This document shows positions 53,701 to 64,000 of a DNA stretch of 64,000 nucleotides, one piece after another; position 1 is the first letter of the stretch; the number at the start of each line of letters is the position of its first letter. Where the stretch lies: positions 5,907,808 through 5,971,807 of the forward strand of contig CM034110.1 in the NCBI GenBank assembly GCA_019914945.1, read 5' to 3'. A model generated the notes under the pieces. That model saw nothing but the letters and a program-made list of their open reading frames with translations, had not been told where the DNA came from and did not search any database. A program made the translations under genes and the position numbers. Source of the stretch: Typha latifolia (taxonomy: Eukaryota > Streptophyta > Magnoliopsida > Poales > Typhaceae).

Positions 53701-54767
53701 CTAACTTCATATGTTTCTGAATCATTTTATAGTTTTCCTTTTAAATCCCACCAACTGAATTTAGCTCAACTTCACTTTCTTTTATCACTTTCACTTTTAA
53801 GTACTAATGTAAGACCATCAATCCGTGGTAGCTGGAGGAGGATCAATAAGTGCCATGCCAATGAATAAGTAGTACCGATAGAGGGGGAATATCTTACTAC
53901 TTTCTAATCCCACCTATGTTAAAATGTTCAACTATATATATCTTATTTTGAAGAGACATGATTTAGGGTCGCTTTGATCCATTTTAATATGCATTCTTGT
54001 TTTCTTGGCACTTGATCTATACATATTACGCTTCAAATTTCAAAATCAAAAAGAAATTTTGATTTTCCTGAGTTATTTACCAATATGAAAAGAGATAGTT
54101 GATAAAAGGTATTTTTGGACCTTTGTCCTGTGTCAATCTATTTAAATTGCCCCTTATCCACTATCAAAGGTAAAAGGTCAGATAAGAAACAGAGAGAGAA
54201 AAAAAAATAGAAGATCGATTTCCATGGTTCGATGGTGATTATCTTCAACCCCACTTATCCCAGTGGCCAAAGTTATAAATACCACATACTTACTTCTACA
54301 CGAATCAAACATAAAGGAATGGATCCTCTCGTACCTCCCGAGAGCCTTATGATGCATGAGGAGCCCCAAGCCCACGCCACTCACATCTGCAAGAACCCAA
54401 CAACCTCGCAAAACTTAATTGGAGAAACTGAGGAAAAGCAACAAAAGAAGAAAATTTTCAAATCTTTACCAGGCAAGAAGAACATGACAGGGGCATCTTC
54501 GATAGGTGGCCCGGCATCGAGGGGGCACAACCAGCGTGGCGGGCCGCGATCGTACTGGGCGAGATGGGCGACCGCATGAAAGTAGTCGTCAAGCTCACAA
54601 ATTTTTTGACAGCCGTCATCGTACAACACCTCGAGACCTTTGTAACTTGCTCTTGGCCTTCCTCTACTAGCGATGGAGTGAAGCTTTCTTGGATTGGAGG
54701 AAACAAAGCGGGGAGGTCGTAGCGGAGAGGGAGAGGAGGAGAGGACTGGGAGGAGAAGGGAGGCCAT
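35416..54767 (-). CDS. Phytyl ester synthase/diacylglycerol acyltransferase-like protein (PES-1)
   Basis: Plastid acyltransferase of the PES1/PES2 family, whose members esterify phytol, diacylglycerol or xanthophylls in plastoglobules. Thirteen exons give 662 aa: 54470-54767, 54335-54386, 52684-52739, 48986-49144, 48766-48873, 47379-47482, 43110-43231, 42448-42556, 41266-41396, 40826-41195, 39976-40089, 35803-35885, 35416-35698. All phases agree. A Ser/Pro/Arg-rich transit peptide comes first. The alpha/beta-hydrolase half carries GHSFGG (Ser163), Asp303 and His332 (GHNLLL). The acyltransferase half carries GNHMYLGLD (418-424) and LYPGGYREALHHK, ending PTFEP. Oddities: the FLPG.DG loop reads FLPDVSG at the exon 1-2 junction, SGKDN is SCLDS, and exon 6 is poorly conserved. 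The gene is 19 kb long because introns carry a solo LTR, a gypsy remnant, a MITE and a LINE. It is a tandem paralogue of PES-2. Confidence 0.9.
36668..39377. mobile_element. Solo LTR, 2.71 kb, in a PES-1 intron
   Basis: Starts TGTAACACCC and ends GGGTGTTTCA, flanked by a perfect 5-bp target duplication CTCTT (36663-36667 and 39378-39382). There is no coding sequence, no internal LTR pair and no second copy nearby, so it is a solo LTR left by recombination. TGTAACACCC ends and a length near 2.7 kb suit the long LTRs of Ty3/gypsy chromoviruses of the Tekay/Del type (inference). The first 800 bases are GC-rich with homopurine and homopyrimidine runs; the rest is AT-rich and includes 90-bp tandem repeats. 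Confidence 0.8.
37821..38090. repeat. Three 90-bp tandem repeats inside the solo LTR
   Basis: The phrase around GATAGTATACTCTT recurs at about 37825, 37915 and 38005, giving a 90-base period and about three diverging copies. Confidence 0.8.
43712..43809 (-). repeat. 49-bp tandem duplication in a PES-1 intron
   Basis: Two copies start TCTCTTATAGAAATCT at 43712 and 43761 and differ at one or two bases. Confidence 0.85.
44900..47060 (+). mobile_element. Ty3/gypsy retrotransposon remnant, antisense in a PES-1 intron
   Basis: Plus-strand pieces in gypsy order, all broken by stops. They are a retropepsin-like segment (about 44918-45250, with GTLSISFTSARVLIDF and ATHSF), the end of reverse transcriptase (about 45589-45770, FLGLMGYYRRFVKEFS), RNase H fragments (to about 46160), and the integrase zinc segment (about 46380-46610, HPGSTKMYRDLQENFWW). 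The integrase core follows (about 46720-46990, MDRLTKYAHFLP and TDGQFERIIQ, frameshifted). Most of reverse transcriptase is deleted and no LTRs are recognised. Confidence 0.75.
47731..47774 (+). repeat. (CT)n microsatellite
   Basis: A long CT repeat in the PES-1 intron between exons 5 and 6. The flanking sequence to about 48000 is also pyrimidine-rich on the plus strand. Confidence 0.9.
48002..48517. mobile_element. Long-TIR MITE, best-preserved family member
   Basis: Terminal inverted repeats of about 100 bases: left GAGTTTTTGACCAAACTAG, right the exact reverse complement over the first 19 bases and similar further in. Flanked by an 8-bp duplication CCCAATCT (47994-48001 and 48518-48525). 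Long TIRs suggest a Mutator-like origin and the 8-bp duplication suggests hAT, so I leave the superfamily open. It does not code. It lies in the PES-1 intron between exons 5 and 6. Confidence 0.8.
50280..52440 (-). mobile_element. LINE remnant in PES-1 intron 3
   Basis: Minus-strand fragments of a plant non-LTR retrotransposon, 5'-truncated. The reverse-transcriptase tail (about 52040-52436) includes FGWKAMHLSHASRLILIK-like sequence. A linker follows at about 51465-51650, then a zinc-binding RVT domain at about 51023-51367 (FSSKSAFNLI, FIWKCKTLRKIKTFLYLS, CLVCHLGAEINEHFFFLEC). The tail at about 50809-51006 contains MWALWKEHNN. A short hAT-like GC-rich piece interrupts it at about 51850-52040. 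There are multiple stops, so it is not functional. Confidence 0.82.
51850..52040. mobile_element. Short hAT-family fragment within the LINE
   Basis: Begins CAACGATGGCCATGCC, the same terminal motif as the hAT element at 27327-28601, and is GC-rich with CACGG/CCGTG words. It interrupts the LINE reverse-transcriptase frame after IHFMATIIFP. The matching right terminus is not clear. Confidence 0.5.
52740..54334 (-). other. PES-1 intron 2, nothing firmly recognised
   Basis: A GT-AG intron of about 1.6 kb. It contains a 64-residue minus-strand open stretch (53218-53412) that I cannot assign to any family and do not treat as a gene. Confidence 0.5.
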
Positions 54768-56300
54768 GAGGCTTCTTGGGCTAGGGGAAGGCCGATCTCT
54801 TTCTTCTTTGGAGCATTTTTACGAACACTCTGAGGGCGTTTCATGTTAATGGTGCCTTGGGAGGAGGTTGTTCCTCTCTCTACGACGGAAAAACTTGAAC
54901 GAGGAGTGAATGCGGCGTCGGGATTTGGGAAGTGAGAGGGGCGCGAAGAGCATGAATAGTGGTTGGCTAGAAATAAAAATTTTCAAAATATTATAATAAC
55001 CACTACATTCTTCAAAACATCATTATTAATCTTATACCTCCCTTAAAAAATATGACATGGAATGAAATAACTCAATTGCAAAAAGTATAGATAGAAGATT
55101 GATAATAGCTCAAACAGTCACACCAGTATTAAGGTAATTTGATGGATTAATCTAGATGATAATGGGGCAAAATAATACAAATGAAAATTTAAAGGATAGT
55201 TTGATTTTAAGCATAACATAACAACAGATGAGTGATCTGCAAATTTACCTAAAGTAAAATAAAGTGATAATAATAGAAATAATAATTATAATAATATAAT
55301 GAGTGATACTTCTGCAGCAGGAAACACTTTGTAAAGTGTACAGTTTTAAACTTATTTCAACAAAAAAGAAAAAGAAAAAAACAATGAAACATGTTTCTCT
55401 GATCATACAAAGGCTGAAACTGCCAACAAGTTTACTTTGCCACGCAATGAACATCAAGAATCTCCAAGTATTTTACATGAATAGATGTAGTATCTAAGGG
55501 TGTGTTAGTTTAGCGGATATAAACCGTATGATTGGATTAGTTATCCCATGGATACCGCATATTTTATGTTGGGAGATAATACTTGCAACTGCTATTCACA
55601 GTCGAAGTTTGTAGAGCTTGTTAGCGAATAGCTTGAGCATCCAAGAGTCGAGACTCGACGAAAAAAGAAAGAATGTATATTTCCAAGAAGGTCTAACTCA
55701 CAAATTCTAGGTGACAAAAGAAAGTAAGTTTTCTGAAATAGGTTCAAAGTAAGTTAAGTGCATCAGCAATGATTTACATTTGTAAGACAAAAATGAAAAG
55801 AACAAAAGCCATAGATAGGCTTTTCTCCTTTTTCTTACTATGCTCCAACAGCAAGCAGTTCCTCCTTTGTTCAAACTGATACATACAACTGAGTTTTCTG
55901 ATTTGGCATACTGGTTGAGAAGCATTGTTGCTCGTATTGAATTTAGGAGGCCATCATATGCCCCTTATTCTTCAGTCATGACTAGAATTCTAAGATCCAA
56001 TCGAGGACAGTGCTTCCGCAGACAAATCGATGAAGAGCCTCTACTTGTTTCTGCACAGATGTTACCACAAACTTAACTGACCAAAAGAAAGTGAATTCTT
56101 GGATGTTCAATGATCGAAGCAACTAATCTTGATGTATAATGTGTTTCTCAAATTAAGAAAGAAAATCTTGATCTGCTGTGTATATCCTTGCTATATTATG
56201 AAGCTGGTAGTCTGGACATTATTGAAAATATGCTGTCAAACCAAGTGATGTACAATAGAGACATCGCCGTCGAGAAGAAAAGAAGCTCCCTTCTAATATA
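54768..56300. other. Intergenic stretch between PES-1 and PES-2
   Basis: About 1.5 kb separating the PES-1 start from the PES-2 stop. The first 200 bases upstream of PES-1 are GC-richer, consistent with its promoter and leader. Near 55498 a GGGTGTGTTAG motif resembles a MITE terminus, without a visible partner. The right part should hold the PES-2 3'-UTR. Confidence 0.45.
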
Positions 56301-59300
56301 TCATGGTTCGAAGGTGGGAACTTGAGCTGAGGACCCCCAAGATGCCTGATACAGAATCCGCTGCGCTATGCTCCTATATGGGTCTTCCTGTCTCTTCCTC
56401 TTCAAATATGAAAGTATGTTCTCAATTTCAGATTTTATCTGCATGTACGCCGCATTTGCTTTCTTTCTATCTCTCAGAATATTTGTTCCTCGTGTTTCAA
56501 TTGGTTTACCAAATAGGTAATAAAAACGTCCAGGAAACTTTGGGAGAAGTCCAGGAATATAAAGATCCTGATCCGACACCTCTCCATCAATATCAGACCT
56601 AGCATCAGAAGAAACGTCATTCAAAAAGAAAAACAGTAGTAATTATGACATAACAATAGATTACTTAAAAGAAAGAAGTTATGTTGTAAAAAGTTTATGA
56701 ATCTCTGAAAATAGTACCTTAGCTTTATGGTACCTTGATTAATTTCTTCGATCCATTCTCGGGCAAAGGGAATGTTCTTTAGATCATTGTAGTCGAGAAC
56801 CAACTGCCACCATAAGACTAACATTATATTCTAGCAAACTTTATCCCGCAAAACAAAGAACTAGAGGATCTATGTCCACAAGTCCTATCAACTATCAGGA
56901 ATAATCATCTACTAATTACAAAGAAAAGTTCTACTATAAACAAAACAAGGGAACAACAACACACACAAAAAAAGAAGAGGCAAATAATAAAGGATGATTG
57001 CCAGCATAATAGGATAGCAAGATGTGAAAAACACTAACATGTTTATCCAGTTCATCTTCAAAGAGATGTGGAGGCAAATAACCAACTTCTGGCAAGCATA
57101 CAACAAACTATACAGTGAGATGTGGAGTTAACCAGCCTATCCAGTTCATCTTCAAAGAGTATTAAAAAATACTAACATGTTTATGCTGCAACATCTGTAA
57201 TTAGTAGCTTGTATACAATCTCAACTAAAGAGATGGACAACCAATACAAATACCATGAGGACAATAAGGACAATTCAATTGCCTGTTCAGGTTTGATGTG
57301 TCTGAATTTAAAGAATTTCCAGAAAACAAAACTATGGAGAGTTGTCCAGGTAACAGGATACTCTTCACCCTGGTATTCATGACATGTAGGAAGTATAGCG
57401 TAGATTCATACACTGACATCCATATTAACATCACTTCCCTACCAAGATTTTAAATTCAGTTAATAATCTGAGGTTATGCATAGTTATTGCATCTCTCATT
57501 GCAAGAAAATGGCAATTTAATGGAAGATGTTACATTATAAAGAGCAACCAAAAGGTCTCATGACTCTCATCCTTTCACAAATCACATTTACAAAAAGGAA
57601 AAGTGAAGAAAAGTATTTGATAACATCCTAGAAAGATTTTAGTAATAGAAGAGGATGCCTACGTTCACTTGCAGAAAATGTCTACTCAAATAGCATATGA
57701 ATTAGGATCCTAGCATTCTATAAGTATTAGAGCCTGAGTCATAGAAGTTTCTACATCAAGAAAAAAGGTTACCTCTGTCACATCATCTTCTCCAACAGCC
57801 CCAAATGGTATGATTGTAGCACCAAACCGTGCTGCCATTCTGACAAATTCAGGCTGATCAGGCCAAAATAACTTATATTCCTCTCCCTGTCAATACCCAT
57901 ATATCAATATCAGTTGTGCAAAAACAAGTTATTATAAAGGAATAAAAATGAAAAAGACAGGAAATGCGGATTCCATGGTGCCATGAAATCTGTCGGCATC
58001 CTTAAAGGTCAATCATTTAAAATCATGCATGGTTCTGTGGCATCACCCTAGTAGACCTGATTTGCAACTTTTTTTTTAAATCTAAGGAAAGACTTTTGGA
58101 ATTGTACTGCTGTTATGAATAGAAAGGCTAAAGTTCTGTACTTTTAAGGAAAATTTGCATTTAACATTCCATATTAGAGCAGTTGTCCAGGACCTTCCCT
58201 TTAACCTTCACTCAAGATGGTCAAACTACCTCAGTGCAGCTTCTGGCACAATTTTAGTTTCTGACCATACATACTAATTATCAACTTTATCAAATTATAT
58301 GCACCACCTCTCTTCTTTTGCCATCTCAGCAAAAATTGCCACATCACCAAAAACTCTCTCTCTCTCTCTCTCTCTCAAATATATATGTAGAACTGCCCTT
58401 TACGGCTTTGTCTCTCTCTTATCTTTCTTGAGAACTGAGGAAGAGTTCTATGGTGTGGGGAGGTGAAAGAGAAACTTCTTCCTTCTTTGTCTGCATTGGT
58501 TTGGAGGTAGTCCAACAGAGAAAGATGCCACATGAGTTTTTCTCCATTTCTTTAGTAAAATTCAATTATTCGATGTGAATTTGGAATATGTTTGTGTTTG
58601 TTATATCTACGTTAACAAGGAACCTGCAATTCCATGGCTAGAGACAAGAAAAAATTTCAATCATATAAAGCTACGGCTTCAGGATGAGTACTCCTGCAGC
58701 ATCTTTAGAATTAGGAATAAGGTTAAAGTGCCTTCTAACTTTCAAGTACCAACACATTCATATAATGCAAATAAGCTTGAAATGGAAAGGCAGATTTTAA
58801 AAATAAGAGTGAGATTAGATAAGTTAAGTCCAGCAGACCTTCCTATGTAGAGCTTCACGAGCACCGCCAGGATAAAGAAGAACAAATGATTTTCTTGAAA
58901 ACAACCTATACATGTTAATTGGAGTAACCGGTAATGCACCAAAGAGGGTCATGGTGTCAGACCGGCTTATCTCTTGCCTTGAGGTTTCATATTTCCTAGA
59001 AAACAAGATTGGGTGTGCCAAGCCGCGGAGAATAACATTTTTCTCTTTCAAGAATGCTTCATAGAGTGGACCAAGTTCCAGCCCCATCAGCATGTGATTG
59101 CCAACAAACAAAACAGGACCTTCATTTGGAACACCAGAAAGACCCCGCACTATTCTTCCATTCAGAGTAGAAAGCAGGACAGCATCCGTTGCTAGGTTAA
59201 ACAATCTGCAGTTATCCAGCTTAGAATAGATAAAATAAGGAAAACTTCATGTTGGGAGACTAGAAATGGTAGCAATCAGCAACAAATGAGATACTTACTG

Positions 59301-61130
59301 AGATTCTTGATCAAATAATTTCCTGGATTCACTGATTGTAGGAGGAAGGTAATCAGTAATGTAGTCATATTGTCTAGAACGGCGATACAAGCCAGTACCT
59401 TTTATAATAGATACTAGATTGATCCCATCTTCCTGTATAATTATGTCAGAAATTTCAGTGTTCAATAGTGAACTAGTTGACTCGAATTCTTTTGCTTTAT
59501 ACAAGTAAATGTATGGTTGCTCCAGAAAATATCATTTAAGAATCAGAAAAATATGACAACTAAAATAAAGTAATCTAATTGCACTTCCACTTTATATTTT
59601 CTGAAAATAATGAATGGGGAAAAAAATTTGGACTGAGAAAACATAACAAGATCTTTTCATCAAAGTGCTCTTAGCCACCAAGATGATACCTAGTGGAAAA
59701 TGATGGGAGTTGAAGCAAATTTCATGGATTCACCTGGCTTTGCTTAGATAGAAGGTATTAAAAAATATATAAAAAAGCTCCTAGGTTGGTAAAACCAACA
59801 AGAATCATTGCTAACTATGTTTATGACTTTATTCTGAAAATCTCATTAAGATAGAGGAGGACTACAATCTTATCAAAGATTTAATTGCTCCAACATAGGA
59901 AAGCACTGACAGATTTTGAAAGACGAAAAGGATGCATGAGATTGCAACTTTAGAAGATATTGAATTCCTATTGTAATTCTGTAGTTTTTCTTTTCTTCTC
60001 CTTTTTATGTTCTCTTTTCGTTTGGTTTGGTTATAGTTATGTCCTTGACCTTTTGATTCCCTATCAAGGCCAAGTAGGGATCTACCAAATCTCCACTATT
60101 CACAATGGATGGCTTTTTCACAGGAAAATAGATGAACAAGGAGAAGACATATATTAAATATCTTTAACAAGTCAAAAAAATTAGTATATCAGAGAAACAT
60201 TTTATTGCAAAGAAATTGAAATGCAATAATTCAAGAACAAGAGAGGAAGAAAGAAGGATATAACTTGTCTTATAAGTGCTAGATGATGAATCCTAAATAA
60301 ACAGAGCATTGAGAACATTTAGCTAGGAACCTTACTGACCAAAAGTAGGGTGTGACCATTGTCCTTGAAGTATCGCACTCTGCAATTTTTCAGTGAAGCC
60401 CAAAGACGATCTGCTTCATCACCACTTGGTAGCAAGTTATCCTTTCCACTGAATTACAATTGCATTACTAGGATTATATTAAAGTTATAATAAAGCCCCT
60501 AAGCCACATGAAAAATAGATGTAATACTACTTAGAAGAACACAGCTTCTAGGTTCTATGGAAAAATTATTAATTATGTAGTACTAGGATGCGAAGATAGT
60601 GTTTCTTTTAACATATGTTTAAATCTTTTATTAGTAATATAGAAAGGTACACAAGGCACAAGTGTTCAAAGTAAACAAACCTGACAAGGAGTAGAACTTC
60701 AGCCTCTACAGCATGTAGACGAGAATTGGTGTAAGCTGCAGCTGATTTAAGAAGCTTGAGCCTCCACAGAAGAGCATCCCTTGGTATGACATCTGCTAAG
60801 ACCTGAGATATGTAAAATTAGTTTTCAGAAGATGCTAACTAATCTGAAAGCCTACACAGCTTAAGAAGAGTCACTCAATAACGTACCAATGCTATGAATT
60901 TCCAGAATACAATGTTTCATGATGTTCTCTAAATCTCTAATACTCAAAGACCACAAAAGCTATCTTGGAAGTTACTATTCAGAATTTAATCTCAGACTGA
61001 ATATTGTTGCTAGAAAAGTATAGATTCTATTCAAATAATACTTCCTGGATTACTAAAACAAGCAACTGTCCTAGGTGACATCTCAATGCATTTGAGAAAT
61101 TTGTGACTGGCTATAGGTAATAACAGGTAC

Positions 61131-61168
<38 letters not shown>

Positions 61169-62174
61169 CATGAACTAGAGTATATGCTAGCTCACCGAGA
61201 GTAACGGCAACATTGAAGTGAGACTCTTTGACAATTCTTCAAGTGCTTGTGGAGGAGGAAGATCATTTCCAACACCAACCATCGCCATCTTTACAGGATC
61301 ACCTATTGGCACAAGAGAACAATGTCATAGAAAGCAGAAAGATAGAAATTGACAGCAGTAAAAAAAAAACAGAAAGAAGATTTGCATTAAGAAAGATCCA
61401 CAATAAGCACATCATTAACTAATTGACTCAGACCATACTAAATAGATAAAGTTAACTGATATAGTGAACTAACTGATTATAAGAAACAAATAAGGGCACT
61501 CTGCACCACAATAAAGAGGAATGCCAAAAGCCTCACATAGATGGTTGCTTTAAATAACTTAGTTTATAAATAGTGATTGCAAGAGTGGGAATCTCAAACT
61601 ATTTATCAGGAAAATTCAAAAAAAAAATCATATTCATTTATGAACTTCATCTATCAAGTCACAATTAGAGAATCTACTTTATGCAGAGAGATGAGTAGTA
61701 GTTTCCAAAGTACTAGAAAAGTAGAAAAGACAACTATTCCTAATCGACTGCATTAACTTTGATGAACAGAACTGAAAGAATAGATAGATATGTACTCATA
61801 ATGAAGCTCAGAAGATAAGGAACTGTAACGTGAAGGTTGCTTGGTAAATTCTCCAAAAGAGGGAGTAAAGGCTGGATTTGAGACCTTGCAAATGATGTTG
61901 CTGAAAAAGACGACAATGGAAGTCAAGAGCTAAACCAGAAGAGCAAATGCATATAGGAGAAAAACTAAATCTATTAACTAAAAACTGAACAAATCCGGCA
62001 AATATTTTCACCTACCTGGATTGACTAGTATTAGTATCAAATCAATAGTAGGATTGCGAGCAGCAACTGAAAGTGCTAAGCATCCCCCGAAAGAATCTCC
62101 AACAAGATATATAGGTCTATTCGGTGACGCAGCATGCTCATAATTCGCAGATTGTTCAACAATTTTCACCAGTC
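56301..62174 (-). CDS. Phytyl ester synthase/diacylglycerol acyltransferase-like protein (PES-2), 5' part outside the window
   Basis: Tandem paralogue of PES-1 with the same exon plan. Ten exons equivalent to PES-1 exons 4-13 are visible and in phase: 62016-62174, 61796-61900, 61196-61302, 60681-60802, 60340-60448, 59299-59432, 58839-59205, 57773-57886, 56718-56803, 56301-56598, about 533 residues. The hydrolase half has GDSFGG in the first exon, canonical SGKDNLLPS and GHTLLL. The acyltransferase half has GNHMLMGLEL and LYPGGAREALHRK, then GEEYKLFWPDQPEF, PGRFYYLFGKPIE and the terminal PTFEP. The transit peptide and first three exons were not found up to 64000, so the first intron here exceeds 1.8 kb or the gene is truncated. 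The role should match the PES family: plastoglobule phytyl, acylglycerol or xanthophyll ester synthesis. It looks intact over the visible part. Confidence 0.88.
58351..58376 (+). repeat. (CT)n microsatellite in a PES-2 intron
   Basis: Roughly 13 CT units in the intron between exons 58839-59205 and 57773-57886. Confidence 0.85.
61133..61166 (+). repeat. (TA)n microsatellite in a PES-2 intron
   Basis: About 17 TA units, some 30 bases downstream (in gene orientation) of the exon ending at 61196, so close to a donor site. Confidence 0.85.
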
Positions 62175-63771
62175 CTTAGTGCAGGAAAGTAGAATTGAAT
62201 TTTGTTAGAAAAGAACATTCTTCTGTTCATGAGAGTACAGAACTCATCATCAAACATATATAAAATGCATAAGAACTTGTCATGAAAAGACAAATATATG
62301 TATATAACTTAACGATGGCAACTGTTACTGATATAGAAAATGGTGGTTTTTAGTTTATGCTATGAGGATATGTCAAGAACTTTCGTAGTTATAGTACATG
62401 CCCCTATTCAGAAATATACAACTAACTTACAATCGGATTACTGAATAAGTTAAAATAGATTCAACTCAATAGATAAAAACTAAAGGTCTTTGAAAGGTCA
62501 ACGCCATGAATTTATAATGTTACTGTCTATATGAGACATATGTGTCATGCCTATCACTATTCCATAATGGTGACAAGAAGGCATAACGTATTTGGACCCG
62601 AATATCCAATCTTTTACAACTTTGTCTTTAATAAAGATCTTCTAATTCGACTTGTGATTGATAAAATATGATAGGAAATGTAACAAATGCACTTTAGTCC
62701 AGACCGCAAAGGGTAAAAAGCAATTTCCCTAAATAAATATCAAGACTTGATGCCAACCAGAAAACATCTAAGCGATCCAGGAAATCTTTCCTATTTTTCC
62801 AAGTTTTATCCTCAATAGACACTAGCCTAACATGGTATGGACACATCCTTCCCTGTTTCACTTTTCCAGCAAAACAACTCATCCGTCTCCATAACCTTAT
62901 CTTTGGCACATTAAATTTTTTATTTTATTTTCTTAAGGGTGGTGCAATATTCTTTTCTAAGCTCAGCTTGTTTGGTATTTCATTTATCTTTTAAAATAAT
63001 CACAATGTATGGCACAAGCACATCTCTACTTTGATATCCTTTTCTAGGTCTGCTAAGAAGCCCTGTCAACATTTTCTTCATGTTAAATTATACATCCAAA
63101 ACTTTAGGTCCATTTGAAATGAGTGTAGCACTTGAATGCGGCTAGATAGACTTATTTCTTAGTCTCATTTTAGGTAGCTTAAACTAGTCTAAGAAAATTG
63201 GATGTTTGGTTGTGAACTAGACTAAGAGTGTCATTATTATCTTTAATGTGACATGAAAAACTAAAAGAAGTGTTGACTTTGGAAAAAAAATTAAAGATAT
63301 GCCATATAAATTGACCAAAAAATGCCCTTTGACTTTGAAGGATGTTAGTACCAAAATATTATTATTAAACTTTTGTTTTTGAATGATAGTTTTTTTTTAA
63401 AGAAGTCCCACGGTAAGGGTTTGTGCGCGCAAGCAAAAGTGTAATGTTGCATTCTTTTTTTTGAAAAAGCAGCCTTGTAATATTAAGTTTTTTTATTTTA
63501 TTTTATTTTTGTTAGGTTATGATTTTTCTTTTAAGGATTCCGCATGGTTGTAGGATTAGAAGCCCACAAACAGTCTTGTAAGATAAGGCTTTTTCCTAAA
63601 AGAAATCTGCAATAGCTCGGTAAGGTGGCTGCATGCTTGCAGGCTTGAAAGCCCACAAGTGGCGGCCTTGTTTTCTATACTTAAGTCCGTAATAGCTTAC
63701 TAAGCTTTTTTTTTCTTTGCAAAAGAAGACTTAACATGGTAACTAGGTTTGCTTAGTAAGATATTTGTGAG
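62175..63771. other. Upstream part of PES-2, no exon recognised
   Basis: Probably intron of PES-2. No sequence resembling PES-1 exons 1-3 was found on the minus strand. A 71-residue minus-strand open stretch at 62694-62909 is unassigned. Confidence 0.4.
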
Positions 63772-64000
63772 CAATGATGGTCGTGCCGATGGTGGCACGG
63801 GGTGTGATAGTGACCCCCGTGCCAAGTTGTGCTGATGCCGTGCTGCTATGGCACGGGTCACGTGAGGTTCAAAATGGATTATATTGATCTGAAATGGAAC
63901 CATTAGAGTGGTAAACCTAAAATATTCTATGTGGTTTTTTTATCATGTGACAAACATGATTTGTCTTGTGGAACCCAAGTTTTTCCTATTTTTGTCAATC
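63772..64000. mobile_element. End of a hAT-family element running out of the window
   Basis: Starts CAATGATGGTCGTGCC, closely matching the terminal repeat of the element at 27327-28601, followed by GGCACGGGG-type words. About 170 bases further in it has ACAAACATGAT and TGGAACCCA, which also resemble that element (ACAAACATGAT, TAGAACCCA). The other end lies beyond the window, so the target duplication cannot be tested. Confidence 0.6.

Noticed and set aside
54458..54844. 128-aa alternative frame overlapping PES-1 exon 1
   Set aside because: Out of frame with the conserved PES sequence; the 54767 start continues into the family motif FLP.VSGVGLG across the splice.
1..64000. CRISPR-like arrays, operons, phage or defence islands
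   Set aside because: Tandem repeats present are microsatellites or two- to three-copy duplications without spacers, and all genes are intron-containing plant genes.

Overview
The window is nuclear DNA from a flowering plant. It is AT-rich, its genes are split into many short exons, its introns run to several kilobases, and plastid and mitochondrial protein genes sit among LTR retrotransposons, LINEs, hAT elements and MITEs. The low coding GC and the repeat style argue against a grass. A non-grass monocot is my guess, but the species cannot be fixed from the sequence alone. There is no operon, CRISPR array or phage-like system.

Layout. (1) 2.05-6.57 kb, plus strand: a complete sucrose-6-phosphate phosphatase gene (8 coding exons, 423 aa) with an old MITE in its promoter. 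(2) 8.26-11.49 kb, minus strand and convergent with (1): a complete mimitin/NDUFAF2-like complex I assembly factor gene (8 exons, 168 aa). (3) 11.7-19.5 kb: MITE and LINE remnants, then a full-length but decayed Ty1/copia element with two LTRs, primer site, polypurine tract and a 5-bp target duplication. (4) 20.7-32.4 kb, plus strand: a plastid-targeted atypical SDR/NAD(P)-binding protein gene (9 exons, 339 aa). It contains an AT-AC (U12-type) intron, a GC-AG intron, and a 5.8-kb intron filled by a LINE into which a hAT element inserted. (5) 33.4-34.4 kb: a broken, partly inverted copy of a riboflavin kinase/FMN hydrolase gene. (6) 35.4-54.8 kb, minus strand: a complete 13-exon phytyl ester synthase/diacylglycerol acyltransferase (PES)-like gene of 662 aa. 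Its introns hold a 2.7-kb solo LTR, a Ty3/gypsy remnant, a long-TIR MITE and a LINE. (7) 56.3-62.2 kb, minus strand: a tandem PES-like paralogue with the same exon plan, whose first exons lie beyond the window.

Exon boundaries were set by hand from splice sites, codon phase and family similarity. All four complete genes give continuous reading frames. The genes do not form one pathway: SPP makes cytosolic sucrose, the mimitin-like protein acts in mitochondria, and the SDR and PES proteins are probably plastidial. The PES pair is a lineage-specific tandem duplication in which the upstream-lying copy (PES-2) keeps more canonical hydrolase motifs than PES-1.

I found no wholly new biological system. 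The most unusual items are the U12 AT-AC intron, the inverted FMN hydrolase pseudogene, the PES divergence, and a nested set of transposons whose target duplications can still be read.
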